NCBI GenBank assembly: GCA_905182735.1
Contig: CAJJCT010000035.1
Span: 1-38,661, forward strand
Direction of reading: 5' to 3'
DNA from: Candidatus Marivariicella framensis
GTDB lineage: Bacteria > Bacteroidota > Bacteroidia > Flavobacteriales > Flavobacteriaceae
Length of the DNA: 38,661 bases
Shown: piece by piece, positions 17,446-26,290 of the stretch
Numbering within the stretch: the first letter of the stretch is position 1
How the letters are laid out: each line of letters starts with the position of its first letter
The notes under the pieces: model-generated
What the model was told of the DNA's origin: nothing
Seen by the model: only the letters and a program-made list of their open reading frames with translations
Databases searched by the model: none
Translations under genes and position numbers: made by a program

Positions 17446-18966
17446 ATGAAATTTTTTAAAATTAGTATTTTGTTTTTAATAATTAAATTTGGGTATTCTC
17501 AGGAAATATCTGGAATTGTTATTGACAGTCTTAATAATGAGCCAATTCCTTTTGCAGCAATAACATCGAACTTTAACAACAATACTATAACTAATGAAGA
17601 AGGAAAGTTTAGAATTTTTAAGGATATTCCTTTTAGTGAAGAAGATTCATTATTTATTTCTTCGATAGGTTTTAGTTCACTCTCAGTATCATTGAATAAT
17701 AATAAATCTATAAGAATATCATTATCTGCAAAAGCAATACAATTAAAATCTGTAGAAGTTAGAAACAGGGAAAAACTTGCTGCTAGTCAAATAATAGAGA
17801 AGGTTAAAAACAGTCTAGTTAATGTATATGGTTTTGATTACGCATCAAAAAAAATATTTTGGAGAGAGACGATTATGGGAGAGACAAAAAAAATAGATTT
17901 TAAAATAAAAAACTCCTCCATAAAAGAGTTTGATCAAAAATTTATGGACAGTATAAGCTCAACTATTCCGAAAAAAACTAATTTTTACCAAGAAGTTCTT
18001 TCAGATTTTCATGGAAATAAAGAACCTGAAAATCAAAAAATAAGTATTGTAAGATCAGCAAGATTATTAAATAAAGAAAATCAAATTAGTATAGAACTAC
18101 TACAAAAAAAAATTCAGCCAATAGTTGAGCTTCGGATTAAACCAGATTCATATTTTAAATTTAAATCTGGAATATTACCTGTCGATATTACCTTGGATGG
18201 AGTTGATCTAAGGGCAATTGATTCAACAGATAATTCTCAATTAGAAAAAATTAAAAAAAACGAATTAGATGATAAAAAAAGATGGAATTCCAGCAATAGG
18301 AGGTTTATTAAAAGAACATCTGACTATTATTTAAAATTTGATTATAAGAAAGTAAGACTAGATCTTGAAGTTTTTAAAAAATCTCGTTTGTATAATTTTA
18401 AATTAGTGGAACTTTCTTATATCGGTTATGATCCAATTTATATAATTGATTACACACCTAAATCTTCTAAAGCCCTCTATAAAGGAAGGCTTTATATTCA
18501 TGCTGACGATTTTGCAGTAGTTAGAATCGATTATAATAGTGTTGATGTTTTGGATGATTTTGATTTATTTGGTATTTCATATAGCCTTGATTATCGATTT
18601 GGAAAACAAATATTTAAAAAAAATAATAATGGAAAATATGATTTATATTTCAGTGAAAACAACATTCAAAGATCCTTTGGCTTAGAGAGACCTCTTAAGA
18701 TAATTGAAAAAAATAAAAATGTTAAGGGAAGAAGGAAACAAAATCAATTAAAAATGGATATAATTTTTAAGGCTAGGAGTAAATTAAAAACTGAGTTTAT
18801 AGTTCTTAATAATGTTTCTATTAATAAAAGTGATTATCAATCTTATAAAGAAATTGAATCAGATTTACCTTTTGAATTAACAGAATATGATCCAGAATTT
18901 TGGAATGGATATAATATAATCGAACCTAGTGAAGTGCTAAAAGGGTTTAAAATTGAAAAAAATTAA
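17446..18966 (+). CDS. CarboxypepD_reg-like domain exported protein
   Basis: A 506-residue exported protein, signal peptide MKFFKISILFLIIKFGYSQ. Residues about 20-105 form a carboxypeptidase regulatory-like beta domain: GIVIDSLNNEPIPFAAI, TNEEGKFRI, and the LFISSIGFSS segment, as in the plug-side domains of Bacteroidetes outer-membrane proteins. The remaining 400 residues are charged and beta-rich, begin with LAASQIIEKVKNSLVNVYG, and resemble DUF5686-like outer-membrane proteins without my being able to confirm it. There is no TonB box or clear barrel C-terminus visible. It begins 11 bp after a terminator and ends 6 bp before the BASS symporter gene, so the two are probably co-transcribed. 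Function unknown. Confidence 0.72.
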   Translation: MKFFKISILFLIIKFGYSQEISGIVIDSLNNEPIPFAAITSNFNNNTITNEEGKFRIFKDIPFSEEDSLFISSIGFSSLSVSLNNNKSIRISLSAKAIQLKSVEVRNREKLAASQIIEKVKNSLVNVYGFDYASKKIFWRETIMGETKKIDFKIKNSSIKEFDQKFMDSISSTIPKKTNFYQEVLSDFHGNKEPENQKISIVRSARLLNKENQISIELLQKKIQPIVELRIKPDSYFKFKSGILPVDITLDGVDLRAIDSTDNSQLEKIKKNELDDKKRWNSSNRRFIKRTSDYYLKFDYKKVRLDLEVFKKSRLYNFKLVELSYIGYDPIYIIDYTPKSSKALYKGRLYIHADDFAVVRIDYNSVDVLDDFDLFGISYSLDYRFGKQIFKKNNNGKYDLYFSENNIQRSFGLERPLKIIEKNKNVKGRRKQNQLKMDIIFKARSKLKTEFIVLNNVSINKSDYQSYKEIESDLPFELTEYDPEFWNGYNIIEPSEVLKGFKIEKN

Positions 18967-18972
18967 ATAATA

Positions 18973-19887
18973 TTGAATAACCTAGAACAAATAACCAAAT
19001 ATTTTCCTTTTTGGGTAATTATTTGTTCTATTTTTTCTCTTTATAATCCCGATTTGTTTATTTGGTTTTCTGGTGATTTAATTACATATGGATTAGCTGG
19101 AATTATGCTTGGAATGGGTCTCACTTTAAAGGTTGGTGATTTCAAAGAAGTATTAAGATCTCCTTTATGGCTTTTAATTGGACTTGTTTTACAATTTACG
19201 ATAATGCCTTTTTTTGGATGGTTACTAGGAGTTTTGTTTAATTTACCTACGTATTTTGCAGTAGGCTTAATATTAGTTTCATGTTGCCCAGGAGGAACAG
19301 CATCAAATGTTATAGTTTATCTAGCTAAAGCTAATGTTGCTTTATCTGTTGCTATGACCACTTGCTCAACTATTTTTGCTATTTTTTTAACTCCAATATT
19401 AACAGCTTTTTTATCAGGCAGCTATCTAGATGTTGATGCATGGGGACTTTTTTTTAGCACTCTAAGGGTTGTGTTATTACCAGTTGGAATAGGTCTTTCA
19501 TTAAACTTACTATCGCCTAAACTAACAAACATAATTAAGCCTTTTTCACCTCCAATAGCCGTGATATTGATAACCTTAATAGTCGCAAGCATTATTGGTC
19601 AGGGTAAAGACATAATTTTAAGCTCTGGTCTTGGTTTAATTTTTTCAATTATGATTTTACATCTATTAGGTTTTATAATTGGATTTCTATTTAGCTATAT
19701 ATTAACTAAAAATAAAATTATTAGTAAAACAATCTCTATTGAGGTTGGGATGCAAAACTCTGGCCTTGGAGTTGTATTAGCAAGGGAGAACTTTATAAAC
19801 CCTGCAACTGCAATTCCTTCTGCAATATCAAGTTTGGTTCATTCTATATATGGTAGTATTTTTGTTAGCATTTTTAAAAATAAATAG
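18973..19887 (+). CDS. Bile acid:sodium symporter (BASS) family transporter
   Basis: A 304-residue inner-membrane protein with 9-10 hydrophobic segments. Family signatures are AGIMLGMGLTL, the conserved SCCPGGTASNVIVYLAKANV followed by ALSVAMTTCSTI (Na+ site region), and EVGMQNSGLGVVLA. Members carry organic anions such as bile acids, pantoate or 2-keto acids with sodium; the substrate here is open. The start is TTG at 18973, chosen because it lies 6 bp after the preceding stop and gives a full-length family N-terminus; no ATG lies near it in frame. It converges on thrB with 15 bp between stops. Confidence 0.88.
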   Translation: MNNLEQITKYFPFWVIICSIFSLYNPDLFIWFSGDLITYGLAGIMLGMGLTLKVGDFKEVLRSPLWLLIGLVLQFTIMPFFGWLLGVLFNLPTYFAVGLILVSCCPGGTASNVIVYLAKANVALSVAMTTCSTIFAIFLTPILTAFLSGSYLDVDAWGLFFSTLRVVLLPVGIGLSLNLLSPKLTNIIKPFSPPIAVILITLIVASIIGQGKDIILSSGLGLIFSIMILHLLGFIIGFLFSYILTKNKIISKTISIEVGMQNSGLGVVLARENFINPATAIPSAISSLVHSIYGSIFVSIFKNK

Positions 19888-19902
19888 AATCAAAATATTT
19901 TT

Positions 19903-20844
19903 TTAAAATTTATTAAAAGCATCTTCAGGTAGCATTTCAACAAAATCAGTCAAGTTTTTTAATTCTAGATAATGATTAGATAAAAGTGAGTTAGGTTTTG
20001 TGAAATTAAAGTTTAAATATCTCCAAAAGGTCATAGAAGCTCCTGCATATATAGTGAAAGCCTTTAATGATTTTAATTCATTTTCTGAAAGATTAATTAT
20101 ATTCTTGTAGCCATTTAATAAGTTTTTAACTTTATCTAAATCTATATTATTTAGATTATCATCTCTACAAACTCCAATTATAGCCATCCCAACATCATAA
20201 ATTCTATAATAGAAAGCAGATTCTTCAAAATCCATTATTGTAACAGATAGGTTGTCATTACTCACTATAATATTATCATAAAACACGTCGCTATGAATAA
20301 ATGATTTTGTTAGATTAATTTTAAAGAAAGGCTTTAAGTATTCAAGCTTATTATTTAACCATATTTGAAACTCTAAATTATTCTCATACTTTTTGAGATT
20401 TTCAAACTTTTCCTTTCCATAATTAACTTGATTTGGAAGGTAAGAGGGGGGAAGGATTATGTGAAGTTTGGCAATTTGTTCTCCAATTAATTTTAAAACA
20501 TTTTCAGAGAAGTTTTTTTCTATTTTCCCCTCTATATATTTCTTAATCATTATTGGCTTTTTATTCCAAAGTAAAACAGGGTTACCTTTTTTAGTATTAA
20601 TTATTTTTGATGTATAAAAATTATTTTGATTTAAATATTCCAATAAAAGAGCTAATTCTCTTGCTTTTTCAAATGATTTTTGCTCACAAATAGATAATAC
20701 ATAACTTACTCCATTAGATTTTATTTTGTAATTGGTATTTTCTAAACCACCCTCTAGGGAGCTAAAGGAGTCAATTTTGTTTAAATTAAATTTACTTGAA
20801 ATTGATCTAATGTCACTTTGACTCAAAGAAGTATAATTTGCCAT
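19903..20844 (-). CDS. thrB: Homoserine kinase type II (APH/choline kinase fold)
   Basis: A 313-residue kinase of the aminoglycoside phosphotransferase/choline kinase superfamily, the ThrB2 type of homoserine kinase, which phosphorylates homoserine for threonine synthesis. It has the catalytic loop FIHSDVFYDN (His184, Asp186, Asn191) and the Mg-binding IMDFEES downstream. The opening GLENTNYKI and SYVLSICEQ resemble ThrB2 nucleotide-binding strands. The assignment is strengthened by context: it starts 2 bp after the threonine synthase stop on the same strand, implying translational coupling. Flavobacteria more commonly use the unrelated GHMP-type ThrB next to thrA and thrC, so this version may have been acquired (inference). 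Confidence 0.85.
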   Translation of the reverse strand: MANYTSLSQSDIRSISSKFNLNKIDSFSSLEGGLENTNYKIKSNGVSYVLSICEQKSFEKARELALLLEYLNQNNFYTSKIINTKKGNPVLLWNKKPIMIKKYIEGKIEKNFSENVLKLIGEQIAKLHIILPPSYLPNQVNYGKEKFENLKKYENNLEFQIWLNNKLEYLKPFFKINLTKSFIHSDVFYDNIIVSNDNLSVTIMDFEESAFYYRIYDVGMAIIGVCRDDNLNNIDLDKVKNLLNGYKNIINLSENELKSLKAFTIYAGASMTFWRYLNFNFTKPNSLLSNHYLELKNLTDFVEMLPEDAFNKF

Positions 20845-20846
20845 AA

Positions 20847-22307
20847 TTATTTAACTATGATTTTTTTTGATCTTTCCCAGTTTGTTTCAATTGCATTTAA
20901 AAGAGATTTCTCAAGATTTGAATAATCACAATGGTATCCCTTTTGACACTTTTTTTTCGCACCTTCAATTGATTTATGTTTTCCGGCTTCAGGTAACTTT
21001 GTTTTATTCAATGATTTTAAAATTACCTTAGGAAATTTTGCTGGATGAGCGGTCGCGAGGCATATTGTCTTATTATGACTAAGCTTTTCGTCCATTGAGT
21101 TAAGTGCAGATATAGCTACAGAGCCGTGGGGGTCTAAAAGGTAATTTTCGTTTTCGTATATACTTTTAATTGTTCCAATAGTTGATTTATCTGAAACACT
21201 AAAAGATAAAAACCCATCTCTGTATGATTTAAATGTCTTATCGTCAAAATGAAACTCTCCTTTAGTTTCAAATTCATTAGACCATTTTTTAATATTTTTT
21301 GAATTTTGACCATTGCAGAAATACAAATACCTCCAAAAGTTGTAGGGGGTTATTATGTCAATTGCTGAAGAAATAGTTTCATGAATTTTATCTTTTGAAA
21401 TAACTCCATTTCTAAAAATTCTATTTAAGGATTCGTTTTTATTATTGGCTATTATAAAGTTTTTGATTGGAAGCCCCATTTTTCGTGCAAATCCACCTGC
21501 ACATAAGTTTCCAAAACCTCCTGATGGTACAGATATATTAATATCTTCTCCAATATAATCAGCCACTTTCAAATAACCATAAAAGTAGTGTGTCATTTGA
21601 GCAATAATTCTTCCCCAATTAATAGAATTTATACTTGATAGTTTAACCTTTTTTTTAAATTTTTTATTTGAGTATAGTTTTGAAATTACGGTATCCAGAT
21701 TATCTCCCCCTTCAGGACAATTATAAACACCAACTGGATGAATATTATTATTGTGTAATGTAGTCATTTGTCTTTCTTGTTCTTCTGTAATCAAACCTTT
21801 AGGGTACAATATCCATGCGTCAAGTGAAGATTTACCAGCAATATAATTGGCTGCAGCTGGACCAGTATCACCAGTTGTAGCTACTATTATAGACAAGGAT
21901 TCTTTTTTTCTCTTCAATAGAAAATCAAGAAGGTTTACTAGAAATGATTGTCCTATATCCTTAAAAGATAGAGTAGGGCCATGAAATAACTCCATGATGT
22001 AAGTTTGTTCTCTAGATTTGAGTTTATAGAGGGTAACTGCGTTCTCAACCTCAAAAGCATCATAAGATTTGTCAATTATAATTTTTAATTCATCAGATGA
22101 TATGATTTCTCTATCAATAAATAATGAAACTATTTCAAAGCAAAGATCTTTAAAGCCCAAACCTTTCCATTTTTTTAATTCATTTTTAGATATTTTAGGT
22201 AGTTTCTCAGGAACATATAAACCTCCGTCAGAAGCAAAACCATTTAGTATGGCAGTCTCAAAATTAACAGGTTTACCTCCTCCTTTATTACTAATATATT
22301 TTAACAT
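20847..22307 (-). CDS. thrC: Threonine synthase
   Basis: A 486-residue PLP enzyme converting O-phosphohomoserine to threonine. The N-terminus YISNKGGGKPVNFETAIL then GFASDGGLYVPE is the ThrC signature, and the PLP lysine is K116 in GPTLSFKDIG. ATTGDTGPAA and SVPSGGFGNLCAG are the phosphate and cofactor-binding loops, and LATAHPAKFP is conserved near the C-terminus. At 486 residues it is longer than E. coli ThrC (428) and closer in shape to the long proteobacterial/fungal type. It sits between the OCD-family gene (1 bp gap) and thrB (2 bp gap). The frame is intact. Confidence 0.93.
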   Translation of the reverse strand: MLKYISNKGGGKPVNFETAILNGFASDGGLYVPEKLPKISKNELKKWKGLGFKDLCFEIVSLFIDREIISSDELKIIIDKSYDAFEVENAVTLYKLKSREQTYIMELFHGPTLSFKDIGQSFLVNLLDFLLKRKKESLSIIVATTGDTGPAAANYIAGKSSLDAWILYPKGLITEEQERQMTTLHNNNIHPVGVYNCPEGGDNLDTVISKLYSNKKFKKKVKLSSINSINWGRIIAQMTHYFYGYLKVADYIGEDINISVPSGGFGNLCAGGFARKMGLPIKNFIIANNKNESLNRIFRNGVISKDKIHETISSAIDIITPYNFWRYLYFCNGQNSKNIKKWSNEFETKGEFHFDDKTFKSYRDGFLSFSVSDKSTIGTIKSIYENENYLLDPHGSVAISALNSMDEKLSHNKTICLATAHPAKFPKVILKSLNKTKLPEAGKHKSIEGAKKKCQKGYHCDYSNLEKSLLNAIETNWERSKKIIVK

Positions 22308-22308
22308 A

Positions 22309-23253
22309 TTACCTTAAAAACTTTAGATAAACTTTTGATGCTATCGCTATATCTTGAACTGCAACCCCTGTAAGATCAACGACAATAGTTTGATTATTAC
22401 TTCTATTAAGATTAGAATTTTGAATTGCAGTTCCAAGTTCCACAATTTTTTTTTCATTAATCATGCCCTCACTTAATGCTTTAAAAATTTCACCTCTACT
22501 TTTACTTTGGGAAATGCTATCTCCAATAACTAAATCTGCATTTCTAAGAATTTCGCTATCTAATTCTTGTTTGTTTTCTGTGTCAGAGCCTATTGCTACT
22601 ATTAGTGTGCCTGACTTAATGTCATCTGATTTTAGTAATGGACTTTCTGAAGCAGTAGTAGTGATGATGACATTTGATTTTTTTGCTAAATCACTTGGGC
22701 TTGAGCTTATTTCAACATCAAAATGATTTTTGATTTCTAAATAAAATTCTTTTATTCTGTTTTTATTTCTACCCCATATAAAAACTTTTTTACATGGATT
22801 ATTTTTTTGGATATATTCTAATTGAAGTCTGGCTTGAATCCCAGAACCTATTATGCCAATTGATTGAATTTTACTTGGAGAGAAATGTTTTACAGCTAGA
22901 GCACCTGCAGCAGCTGTTCTAATATTAGTCAAGTATCCTTCGTCAAGTAAAATAGATTCAAGTTTACCTGTTTTTTGACTAAACAAAAGCATCATTCCTT
23001 GCCCAGATGGAAGATCTAATTTATAATTTTCATAAAACCCTGAAGCTATCTTAATTACATAAAAATCCTCTCTTTTTATATATCCATATTTAATATGAAC
23101 ATCACCTGGAGGGTTATTAAAAATAAGCTCACCTACTGGAGGAATAACAGCATTTCCATTACTATATTGAATAAAAGCTTGTTGCATTAAATTAATCACA
23201 TCAATATTTTTTAGTATTGGTTTGATTTCTTTAAGTGTTATTACCTTTGGCAT
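22309..23253 (-). CDS. Ornithine cyclodeaminase / mu-crystallin family protein
   Basis: A 314-residue Rossmann-fold dehydrogenase of the OCD/mu-crystallin family. Signatures are LTNIRTAAAGALA (about residues 108-120), the NAD-binding loop IGIIGSGIQARLQ (about 132-144), and TTTASESPLL then LIVAIGSD downstream. Members include ornithine cyclodeaminase, alanine dehydrogenase of Archaeoglobus, ketimine reductases and SbnB of staphyloferrin B synthesis, so the reaction cannot be read from family alone. It is the first gene of the minus-strand operon and its stop lies 1 bp from the thrC start, which ties it to threonine or phosphohomoserine chemistry in some way (inference). It is divergent from the hotdog thioesterase. 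Confidence 0.85.
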   Translation of the reverse strand: MPKVITLKEIKPILKNIDVINLMQQAFIQYSNGNAVIPPVGELIFNNPPGDVHIKYGYIKREDFYVIKIASGFYENYKLDLPSGQGMMLLFSQKTGKLESILLDEGYLTNIRTAAAGALAVKHFSPSKIQSIGIIGSGIQARLQLEYIQKNNPCKKVFIWGRNKNRIKEFYLEIKNHFDVEISSSPSDLAKKSNVIITTTASESPLLKSDDIKSGTLIVAIGSDTENKQELDSEILRNADLVIGDSISQSKSRGEIFKALSEGMINEKKIVELGTAIQNSNLNRSNNQTIVVDLTGVAVQDIAIASKVYLKFLR

Positions 23254-23365
23254 TATTATGGCATTAAGTATTTAAAATTAGATATTTTATTTTTCAATAG
23301 TTATTTTAATAATTAAAAATTATTAAATTCCTTTTTTTTATTTTAGTAATTCAAAATATATAGCA

Positions 23366-23788
23366 ATGGATAACGAATTTGATAAGTATTTAAAGTTCCA
23401 CAAAACTTATGGTGGAACTGGAAAAATGTTCAATTTTAATTTTATTGATTATAAAAAGGGTTTTTTGAAGTTAGAAGGGGAGTTTTCATCAAAAACATTA
23501 AATCCTAATCAAAGTGTACAGGGTGGGCAGATGACATCAATGCTTGATGATATTACAAGTTTACTACTAATTTATGAATCTAAGGGATCTATTTATCCAA
23601 GCTCAACAAATCTCCATAGTGTGCATCACAGACCTCTTTTTAAAGGAAAAGCTATTGCTACAGCCGAGATGGTTATGTTTGGAAAAAACATAGCTACAAT
23701 TAAAGGGGAGTTATATAATTTAGAAGGAAAACTAGCAACCACATTAATTCATTCAGTTTTTTTAATTAAAAAAGTATTTAAGCTTTAA
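23366..23788 (+). CDS. PaaI-type hotdog thioesterase
   Basis: A 140-residue single hotdog-fold acyl-CoA thioesterase of the PaaI/YbgC branch. The characteristic helix motif is NPNQSVQGGQMTSMLDDIT (the Gln-Gly-Gly and following Asp typical of the active-site region), followed by the beta strands STNLHSVHHRPLFKGKA and GELYNLEGKLATTL. It is probably cytoplasmic and probably hydrolyses an acyl- or aryl-CoA; the substrate is unknown. It is transcribed divergently from the OCD-thrC-thrB operon across 112 bp of very AT-rich DNA in which I see no matching promoter box. Confidence 0.85.
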   Translation: MDNEFDKYLKFHKTYGGTGKMFNFNFIDYKKGFLKLEGEFSSKTLNPNQSVQGGQMTSMLDDITSLLLIYESKGSIYPSSTNLHSVHHRPLFKGKAIATAEMVMFGKNIATIKGELYNLEGKLATTLIHSVFLIKKVFKL

Positions 23789-23801
23789 TTAATTCAAATG
23801 A

Positions 23802-23909
23802 ATACCTCTGCGTTCTAATGAATATATTAGTTTACCAACGGGTCAATGCTTTTATAAGATAAGGGTTAACGGTAATCGTACTTTTAGTAGTGCTTTTATG
23901 GTGAAATAA
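23802..23909 (+). pseudogene. Remnant resembling a T9SS C-terminal sorting tail
   Basis: The gap between the thioesterase and the M28 gene contains a 35-codon open stretch with no start codon, preceded by an in-frame TGA and ending in TAA at 23907-23909. It translates to a sequence with SLPTGQCFYKI, RVNGNRTF and a terminal FMVK. This resembles the type A sorting domain of type IX secretion substrates (pattern LpxGxYfykI...NGk..fsk...K-stop). Codons here (ACG, CGT, GGT, GTG) are less AT-biased than in neighbours. I infer the leftover 3' end of a deleted secreted-protein gene. Confidence 0.4.
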
Positions 23910-23949
23910 TTTAAAATCAATTAAATTTATTAATAAAATAGAATATATA

Positions 23950-25497
23950 ATGAATAGACAAAATTTATTAATTGTGCTTTTAATGCTTTTATCTAACTTT
24001 AATTTAAAGGCTCAAGAAGATTCAGTCATAAGCCAAATGATCAAAGAAGCAGAGACAAACTCTCAATTGGAAATCTTAGGTCAAGAGCTTTTGGACGGAA
24101 TTGGTCCAAGATTAGTTGGAACACCACAAATGAAAAGTGCGCATGATTGGGCAGTAAATAAATATACTCAGTGGGGAATTAAAGCTAAAAATGAAAAATT
24201 TGGAACCTGGAGAGGTTGGGAAAGGGGAATTTCTCATATAGATATGCTTCATCCTCGAGTTCAAAGCCTACAGGGAACTCAATTGGCTTGGAGCCCTTCT
24301 ACATCAAGAAAAGGTGTTAACTCAGAAGTTTTAATTCTTCCCACGGTCAGCGACTCACTTGAATTTGCTCAGTGGCTTCTATCGGTAAAAGGTAAAATAG
24401 TTATGATATCTAAATTAGAACCTACTGGAAGGCCTGACTATAACTGGAAAGAGTTTGCTACTGAAGCATCTTTTGAAAAAATGAAATCAGAAAGGAAAGA
24501 ATATTCAGAATCATGGAGTCAAAACATGAAGAATACTGGGTATACTTTTAGAAATATTCATGAAGCACTAGAAAATGCTGGAGCAGTTGGACTGATTAGT
24601 TCAAATTGGTCTCGAGGATTTGGATCTAATAAAATATTTAGTGCAAGAACTAAAAAAATTCCAACTATTGATTTAGAACTTGAAGATTACACGATGGTTT
24701 ATAGACTATCTGCTAGAGGACAGAAGCCAATTATTAAAATTACAGCTGAATCTAAAGAATTAGGGGAAGTTCCTACATTTAATACTATTGCAGAAATTAA
24801 AGGTGTTGATAAACCAAACGAATATGTTATTTTATCTGCTCATTTTGACTCATGGGATGGGGGAACAGGGGCTACTGATAATGGAACAGGCACTCTTGTA
24901 ATGATGGAAGCAATGAGGATTTTAAAAAAAATATACCCAAACCCAAAGCGAACGATACTTGTAGGTCATTGGGGAAGTGAAGAACAAGGTCTCAACGGGT
25001 CTAGATCATTTGTGGAGGACCATCCTGAAATTGTAGAGAATGTTCAAGCTGTATTTAATCAGGATAATGGTACAGGAAGAGTTATTAATATTTCAGGTCA
25101 AGGATATCTATATGCTTATGATTACATAGGTAGATGGTTAAATCAGGTTCCTGAATATGTAAGCCAACATATTGAAACTGATTTTCCTGGAATACCAGGT
25201 AGGGGAGGTTCAGATTATGCTTCATTTATTGCAGCTGGTGTTCCAGCTTTTAGTCTAAGTTCTTTAAACTGGTCTTATCGGAATTATACGTGGCATACAA
25301 ATAGAGATACATATGATAAAATTATTTTTGACGATGTAAGGAATAATGTAGTTCTAACAGTAATATTAGCATATATGGCCTCTGAAGATATTGAATTCGC
25401 CTCAAGAGAAAAGATTACACTGCCTTTAAGTAAACGTTCAGGTAAACAAATGGAATGGCCTTCAAAGAGGCTTCCAAATAGAAAAGGTGGTCAATAA
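23950..25497 (+). CDS. M28-family zinc metallopeptidase, exported
   Basis: A 515-residue exported aminopeptidase/carboxypeptidase of family M28. After the signal peptide (to about residue 24, NFNLKAQ) come an N-terminal portion with a PA-like insert and the catalytic domain. Co-catalytic zinc ligands fit His298 (AHFDSW), Asp310 (GATDNGTG), Glu344/Glu345 (WGSEEQG), Asp372 (FNQDNGTG) and His449 (TWHTNRDT), the full H-D-E-D-H set, so the enzyme should be active. It probably works in the periplasm or at the surface on peptides. The GreA-like gene follows after 20 bp on the same strand. Confidence 0.93.
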   Translation: MNRQNLLIVLLMLLSNFNLKAQEDSVISQMIKEAETNSQLEILGQELLDGIGPRLVGTPQMKSAHDWAVNKYTQWGIKAKNEKFGTWRGWERGISHIDMLHPRVQSLQGTQLAWSPSTSRKGVNSEVLILPTVSDSLEFAQWLLSVKGKIVMISKLEPTGRPDYNWKEFATEASFEKMKSERKEYSESWSQNMKNTGYTFRNIHEALENAGAVGLISSNWSRGFGSNKIFSARTKKIPTIDLELEDYTMVYRLSARGQKPIIKITAESKELGEVPTFNTIAEIKGVDKPNEYVILSAHFDSWDGGTGATDNGTGTLVMMEAMRILKKIYPNPKRTILVGHWGSEEQGLNGSRSFVEDHPEIVENVQAVFNQDNGTGRVINISGQGYLYAYDYIGRWLNQVPEYVSQHIETDFPGIPGRGGSDYASFIAAGVPAFSLSSLNWSYRNYTWHTNRDTYDKIIFDDVRNNVVLTVILAYMASEDIEFASREKITLPLSKRSGKQMEWPSKRLPNRKGGQ

Positions 25498-25517
25498 AAT
25501 AATAATCAACATTTTTT

Positions 25518-25964
25518 ATGCTGAAGAAAAAATTACACTCCCATTGTGATAATTATATTCGAGAAAAATTAAAAGTATTAGAGAAAAGAAAAAAAGAACT
25601 AAAACTCGCATTAGAGTCTGAAGATAAAAGCTCTGCAGGAGATAAACATGAAACTGGCAGAGCAATGATTCAAATTGAAAGAGAAAAACTTGGAAAACAA
25701 ATCTCATTAAATGAACAAGTTTTTAAAAAGCTTATTTCGTTTGAGAAAAATATAAATACTGATGTTGTATGTTTAGGCTCGATAGTTATAACTGATAATT
25801 TAAATTACTATTTATCGATACCTGCAGGATTTTTAAAAATTGAGTCAAAAATGTATTATTTTGTATCTCCTATAAGTCCAATAGGCATGTTGCTATTAGG
25901 TAAAAAAATTAAAGATCAAATTTACTTTAATAAAAGAACAAGTAAAATATTAGAGATTAAATAA
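25518..25964 (+). CDS. GreA/GreB-like coiled-coil plus FKBP-fold protein
   Basis: A 148-residue protein found across Flavobacteriia and often labelled '3-oxoacyl-ACP synthase', which the sequence does not support: there is no ketosynthase Cys-His-Asn. Instead, residues 10-75 look like a helical hairpin with charged tip SSAGDKHETG (38-47), comparable in position to the acidic tip of GreA. Residues 85-145 end with VSPISPIGMLLLGKK (116-130), the motif of the GreA/GreB/Rnk C-terminal FKBP-like domain that binds RNA polymerase. I infer a cytoplasmic RNA polymerase secondary-channel factor. It lies 20 bp after the M28 gene. Confidence 0.7.
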   Translation: MLKKKLHSHCDNYIREKLKVLEKRKKELKLALESEDKSSAGDKHETGRAMIQIEREKLGKQISLNEQVFKKLISFEKNINTDVVCLGSIVITDNLNYYLSIPAGFLKIESKMYYFVSPISPIGMLLLGKKIKDQIYFNKRTSKILEIK

Positions 25965-25995
25965 CTTTAAAAGCTTATTATTCAAATATGAATTT

Positions 25996-26290
25996 TTATA
26001 TTTTACTTAAGGCTTCTTTAATATCGTTAATTAAATCTTTATGGTTTTCTATACCAATTGAGATTCTAACCAATCTTTCATTTATACCAATAGCTTCTTT
26101 TGTTTCTGAAGAAACTCCAGCGTGAGTCATTGTTGCTGGATGTTGAGCAAGGCTTTCTGTGCTCCCAAGGCTTAAGGCGAGTTTAATTAACTTTAAATTG
26201 TTTAAAAAGGTGAATGCTTCTTTTTCGCCTCCTTTTATCTCAAAGGCTATTAAGCTCCAGAAGAAGAGTATTGTTTTTTGTATACCTTAT
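25996..26290 (-). pseudogene. Truncated C-terminus of a Cys/Met metabolism PLP enzyme (cystathionine gamma-synthase family)
   Basis: The 452 bp gap between the GreA-like and HAD genes is not empty. On the minus strand it encodes an intact ~85-residue C-terminal piece ending in TAA at 25996: LIAFEIKGGEKEAF, then ALSLGSTESLAQHPATMTHA, then INERLVRISIGIENHKD. This is the conserved end of cystathionine gamma-synthase, cystathionine lyase or methionine gamma-lyase. Just upstream, SSGA continues the family motif but in another frame, as if one T were lost near 26257. Beyond about 26290 the homology fades into stop codons. The catalytic lysine region is absent, so this is a decayed gene. Confidence 0.8.
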
